Shown here: positions 61,336 through 64,000 of the stretch, one piece after another
How positions within the stretch are numbered: position 1 is the stretch's first letter
How the letters are laid out: the number at the start of each line of letters is the position of its first letter
DNA from: Galbitalea sp036271795
GTDB lineage: Bacteria > Actinomycetota > Actinomycetes > Actinomycetales > Microbacteriaceae
Reading direction: 5' to 3'
Length of the DNA: 64,000 nt
NCBI GenBank assembly: GCA_036271795.1
Contig: DATAZY010000011.1
Span: 62,001 to 126,000, forward strand
Program-made: the position numbers and the translations under genes
The notes under the pieces: generated by a model
The model's database searches: none
The model's input: the letters and a program-made list of their open reading frames with translations, nothing else
What the model was told of the DNA's origin: nothing

Positions 61336-61923
61336 ATGGGTCGCTTCGTGTACTCGATGAACGTGTCCCTCGACCTCCGGATCGAACAGGTTCCTGGGGA
61401 CAATGGCGCGGGCGAGTGGCTCCGTATCGACGAGGAACTGCATCGTGAATTCAACACGTACGCGCGTTCGCTCACCCTGATGGTTCACGGACGGGTCTTC
61501 TACGAGACCATGGAGGAGTACTGGCCGCGGGCACGCACGGATGCGTCACTGCCTGAGGTCATGCGCGAGTACGGCGATATCTGGACGGCCAAACCCAAGG
61601 TCCTCGTCTCCCGCACTCGCCAGAGCGCGGACCACAACACCCGGATCATCGGCGGGGACGACGCGATCGAACAGCTCGCCGCCCTCCGGGCGGAGACGGA
61701 CGGGCCGATCGGTGTTGGCGGCGCGGCGCTCGCCACGCAGCTGCTCCGGGCTGGCCTGCTCGACGAACTGGCGCTCGCCACCCACCCTGCGTTTCTCGGC
61801 TTCGGCAGACCATTGTTCGACGACTACGACAGGCCGATCGACCTCGACCTGCTCGAGCAGCGATCGTTCGAGTCGGGCGTCACGATGCACCGGTACGCAA
61901 TCCTCAACGAAGGGGTCAACTAA
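61336..61923 (+). CDS. Dihydrofolate reductase-like (RibD C-terminal domain) protein
   Basis: A 195-aa protein of the RibD_C/YyaP family. It begins MGRFVYSMNVSLDLRIEQV, with RSLTLMVHGRVFYETMEEYWP, KPKVLVSRTRQSADHNTRII and GPIGVGGAALATQLLRAGLLDELALATHPAFLGFGRPLF. Members bind NADPH and reduce small molecules; substrate unknown. GAGGAG precedes the ATG. Its last codon overlaps the start of the MBL-fold gene, so the two form an operon divergent from hxlR. Confidence 0.82.
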   Translation: MGRFVYSMNVSLDLRIEQVPGDNGAGEWLRIDEELHREFNTYARSLTLMVHGRVFYETMEEYWPRARTDASLPEVMREYGDIWTAKPKVLVSRTRQSADHNTRIIGGDDAIEQLAALRAETDGPIGVGGAALATQLLRAGLLDELALATHPAFLGFGRPLFDDYDRPIDLDLLEQRSFESGVTMHRYAILNEGVN

Positions 61924-62750
61924 TGCTGAAGCAGGAAGCGGACGGTGTGCTGGTCCACCAGAGCGAGTTCATGCAGAGCAACGCTGTTGTCGTTCACGGC
62001 GAGGCGGGCGTGCTGCTGGTTGACCCCGGGATCTGCAGGGACGAACTCGCTGGTCTCGCGATGGATCTGTCCGAGTCGGGACAGTCCGTCGTGGTGGGCT
62101 TCTCGACGCATCCGCACTGGGATCATCTGCTCTGGCACGCCGCACTTGGCAGGCCGCCTCGCTACGGCACGGCGCTCTGCGCGGCCGCAGTGCAGGCCCG
62201 ATTGTCGGACACGGAATGGAAGGCCGGCATCGCGGGGATGATCCCGCCGGACATTCTCGAGCAGGTGCCATTGGACGATCTATTCGGCCGCATCACCGGC
62301 CTGCCCGCCGAAGCGACACAGATTCCATGGGACGGCCCAGTAGTGCGGATCATCGAGCATCAGGCGCATGCCCCGGGACATGCCGCGCTCCTGATCGAAG
62401 AACGCGGCCTGCTCATTGCCGGCGACATGCTTTCGGACATTCTCATTCCCATGCCGAACATGTTCGCCCCTGAGCCAATCGAGGACTACCTCGCGGGTCT
62501 AGAACTGCTCGAGGCAGTGGCGGACGATGTCAAGGTTCTCATCCCCGGCCATGGATCCATCGGCGACACGGGTGACCTGCATGCACGGATCGGCCAGGAC
62601 CGGGCCTTCGTGCTCGCGCTGCGGGAGGGCCAGGGTTCGAGCGATCCCCGACTCGCCCTATCTGCCGCGTTCGGAGCAGAGATGAGTGGCGTGCGTGACT
62701 GGCAAGTCCAGCAGTTCGCCGAAAGGCGGAAGGCCGGCGGAACGTCCTGA
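61923..62750 (+). CDS. MBL-fold metallohydrolase
   Basis: A 275-aa metallo-beta-lactamase-fold enzyme. The dimetal motif is THPHWDH (residues 62-68), with APGHAALLIEERGLLIAGDMLSD supplying the next His and Asp and LIPGHGS the last His. The DPGI motif lies at 34-37. This is a complete glyoxalase II/quorum-hydrolase-type site. Substrate unknown; the HxlR/RibD context suggests detoxification of a reactive compound. The start overlaps the previous stop by one base. Confidence 0.83.
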   Translation: MLKQEADGVLVHQSEFMQSNAVVVHGEAGVLLVDPGICRDELAGLAMDLSESGQSVVVGFSTHPHWDHLLWHAALGRPPRYGTALCAAAVQARLSDTEWKAGIAGMIPPDILEQVPLDDLFGRITGLPAEATQIPWDGPVVRIIEHQAHAPGHAALLIEERGLLIAGDMLSDILIPMPNMFAPEPIEDYLAGLELLEAVADDVKVLIPGHGSIGDTGDLHARIGQDRAFVLALREGQGSSDPRLALSAAFGAEMSGVRDWQVQQFAERRKAGGTS

Positions 62751-62801
62751 CAGGGATCGCCCGGCGCATACCATTTTCATTCTGCAACCCGTTGAGGAGG
62801 C

Positions 62802-63314
62802 ATGATGCAGGCAACGTCCGAACGAATCGACCGCCGCTACAGCAACCAAGAGGCCAAGCCGACGCCGTGGGCCGAGGCCGAACACAGGCTCGCCGCCGCC
62901 GAGGTCGCCTGGATCGTCACCGTGCGGCCAGACGGTCGCCCCCATGCGACGCCGATGGTCCCTATGAGCTGGGACGGTCGGATCTACTTTCGCACCGGGA
63001 TCGGCGAGGTGAAATACGCAAACCTCCAGGCCAACCCCCGAGTGCTGGTTCTGGCGGGTGACACCGGCTGGCAGGGCGGGCTGGACGTGGCGGTGGAGGG
63101 CACCGCAGCGACGGTAACCGACGAGACACTGCTCCGACGGATTGGCGAGCTATATCGTGCGCGTTGGGACGGGCGCTGGGGTTTCGACGTCGCAGACGGC
63201 GAGGTGCCCACACCGACGCCCGACAATCCGGTGGTCACCTTCGAGGTCACCCCGGACAAGGGCTTCGGCCACGCAAAGGGCGACCCGTCCGGCCAAACCA
63301 CCTACCGCTTCTGA
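62802..63314 (+). CDS. PPOX-class FMN/F420-dependent protein
   Basis: A 170-aa split-barrel protein. Recognisable blocks are AEAEHRLAAAEVAWIVTVRPDGRPHATPMVPMSWDGRIYFRTGIGEVKYANLQANPRVLVLAG and VAVEGTAATVTDETLLRRIGELYRARW. The family reduces or oxidises small compounds with FMN or F420; substrate not predictable. GAGGAGG precedes ATGATG; either ATG may be used. It follows the MBL gene by about 50 nt and may be the third gene of that unit. Unlike the PPOX-family gene at 3452-3919 it is not flanked by repeats. Confidence 0.78.
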   Translation: MMQATSERIDRRYSNQEAKPTPWAEAEHRLAAAEVAWIVTVRPDGRPHATPMVPMSWDGRIYFRTGIGEVKYANLQANPRVLVLAGDTGWQGGLDVAVEGTAATVTDETLLRRIGELYRARWDGRWGFDVADGEVPTPTPDNPVVTFEVTPDKGFGHAKGDPSGQTTYRF

Positions 63315-63426
63315 AACCTCAAGAGACCCCCCGAACGCTCTGGTTTCCGTAACGTCGCGGTGGTCTCGGAAATGTCATCCGATGGGACGACGCGCCTGCT
63401 CGCGACGGCTGCTTATCGTGGACGGC

Positions 63427-64000
63427 GTGGTGAGTGGTGAAGCTGAAGAAACGTATGTTGCCCGAGTAGCGAATCTGACGAAGTCGTATGGCGATGGCTC
63501 GAACCGGGTGACCGCGCTTGACGATGTGTCGATCGGGATTGAGCGGGGATCGTTCACGGCGATCATGGGTCCGAGTGGGTCCGGTAAGTCCACGCTCATG
63601 CATGTGATGGCTGGTTTGGACTCCCCGTCTTCGGGACGGGTGTGGCTGGGCGACACCGACATTAGCGGTTTGGGCGACGCCGAGTTGACTCTCATTCGCA
63701 GGCGGCGGGTCGGGTTTGTGTTTCAGTCTTTCAACCTTGTGCCGACCTTGGATGTGCAGGGAAACATCTATCTCCCGTTTGAGCTCGACGGTCGCCGGCC
63801 GACCGCGGACGAAGAGCGCCGGATTGCAGCGTTGATCCAGTCTCTCGGTCTCGCCGATCGACAGTCGCACCGCCCGCACCAACTCTCGGGCGGCCAACAG
63901 CAGCGGGTAGCGATCGCGCGGGCGTTGGGGACTCAGCCGGACCTGATTTTCGCCGACGAGCCGACCGGTAACCTCGACTCGAAGACGGGGCGGGAGGTTC
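63427..64000 (+). CDS. ABC transporter ATP-binding protein, LolD/MacB type (partial)
   Basis: Incomplete at the window end. The Walker A motif is MGPSGSGKSTLMHVMAGLD, the Q-loop is VGFVFQSFNLVPTL, the signature is HQLSGGQQQRVAIARAL, and Walker B is PDLIFADEPTGNLDSKTG. This matches the LolD/MacB/FtsE-like subfamily, which usually pairs with a FtsX-like permease that should be encoded just beyond the window. Two consecutive GTG codons (63427 and 63430) can start translation. Likely role: an export or mechanotransmission-type ABC transporter. Confidence 0.88.
   Translation, partial: MVSGEAEETYVARVANLTKSYGDGSNRVTALDDVSIGIERGSFTAIMGPSGSGKSTLMHVMAGLDSPSSGRVWLGDTDISGLGDAELTLIRRRRVGFVFQSFNLVPTLDVQGNIYLPFELDGRRPTADEERRIAALIQSLGLADRQSHRPHQLSGGQQQRVAIARALGTQPDLIFADEPTGNLDSKTGREV

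Noticed and set aside
1..64000. CRISPR arrays, insertion sequences with transposases, rRNA genes and phage structural genes
   Set aside because: I looked for regularly spaced repeats, transposase or integrase motifs and RNA-gene signatures and saw none.

Overview
The window looks like chromosomal DNA of a high-GC Gram-positive actinobacterium, most likely a Microbacteriaceae-type organism. The evidence is GC-rich codon use, many GTG starts and GTGA/ATGA start-stop overlaps, a CmtR-type metal sensor, an actinobacterial MobF/TrwC relaxase, tandem-HTH TetR regulators, and wall-sorted proteins with LPxTG-like tails. The species call is inference.

Region 1 (1-13.5 kb) is part of an integrative/conjugative-type element. 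It carries small minus-strand unknowns, a metal operon (CmtR-type repressor, CDF exporter, ArsP/DUF318 permease fused to a YHS domain) with a perfect palindromic operator, an FMN/F420-type oxidase flanked by ~33-bp direct repeats, a ParB-like protein, a DprA-like protein, several small unknowns, a TrwC relaxase preceded by nested inverted repeats that could be oriT, and a small membrane protein. A structured leader occurs twice here, ahead of the ParB-like gene and ahead of a small-gene operon. Its stems keep pairing although their sequences differ.

Region 2 (13.5-28.7 kb) is a CoA-dependent catabolic cluster for an unidentified hydrophobic, probably esterified, compound: MFS transporter, type B carboxylesterase, acyl-CoA ligase, two acyl-CoA dehydrogenases, two SDRs, a MaoC pair, an SCP2-type thiolase, an HSL-type hydrolase and a secreted lipase. 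It contains two TetR regulators, and two recurring operator-like motifs partition the promoters between them.

Region 3 (29.2-47.7 kb) is a glycan-utilisation locus: aldo/keto reductase, secreted multidomain GH101-like enzyme, Gfo/Idh/MocA oxidoreductase, LacI regulator, ABC importer without its own ATPase, GH36, GH42, GH38 and a CE7 esterase. The palindrome TTACCGGTAA (or a near match) occurs four times, at the two promoter regions, and is the probable LacI operator.

Region 4 (47.7-50.1 kb) is decaying: a frameshifted SigJ-like sigma factor, an LUD-domain gene with two frameshifts and a TetR remnant. Region 5 (50.2-64 kb) has a TetR/SnoaL pair, a 1707-aa cell-surface protein with DUF11 and Big-type repeats, a MalT-like LuxR regulator overlapping an LPVTG surface protein, an HxlR regulator with a divergent RibD-type reductase and MBL hydrolase, a PPOX-family protein, and the start of an ABC transporter ATPase cut by the window edge.
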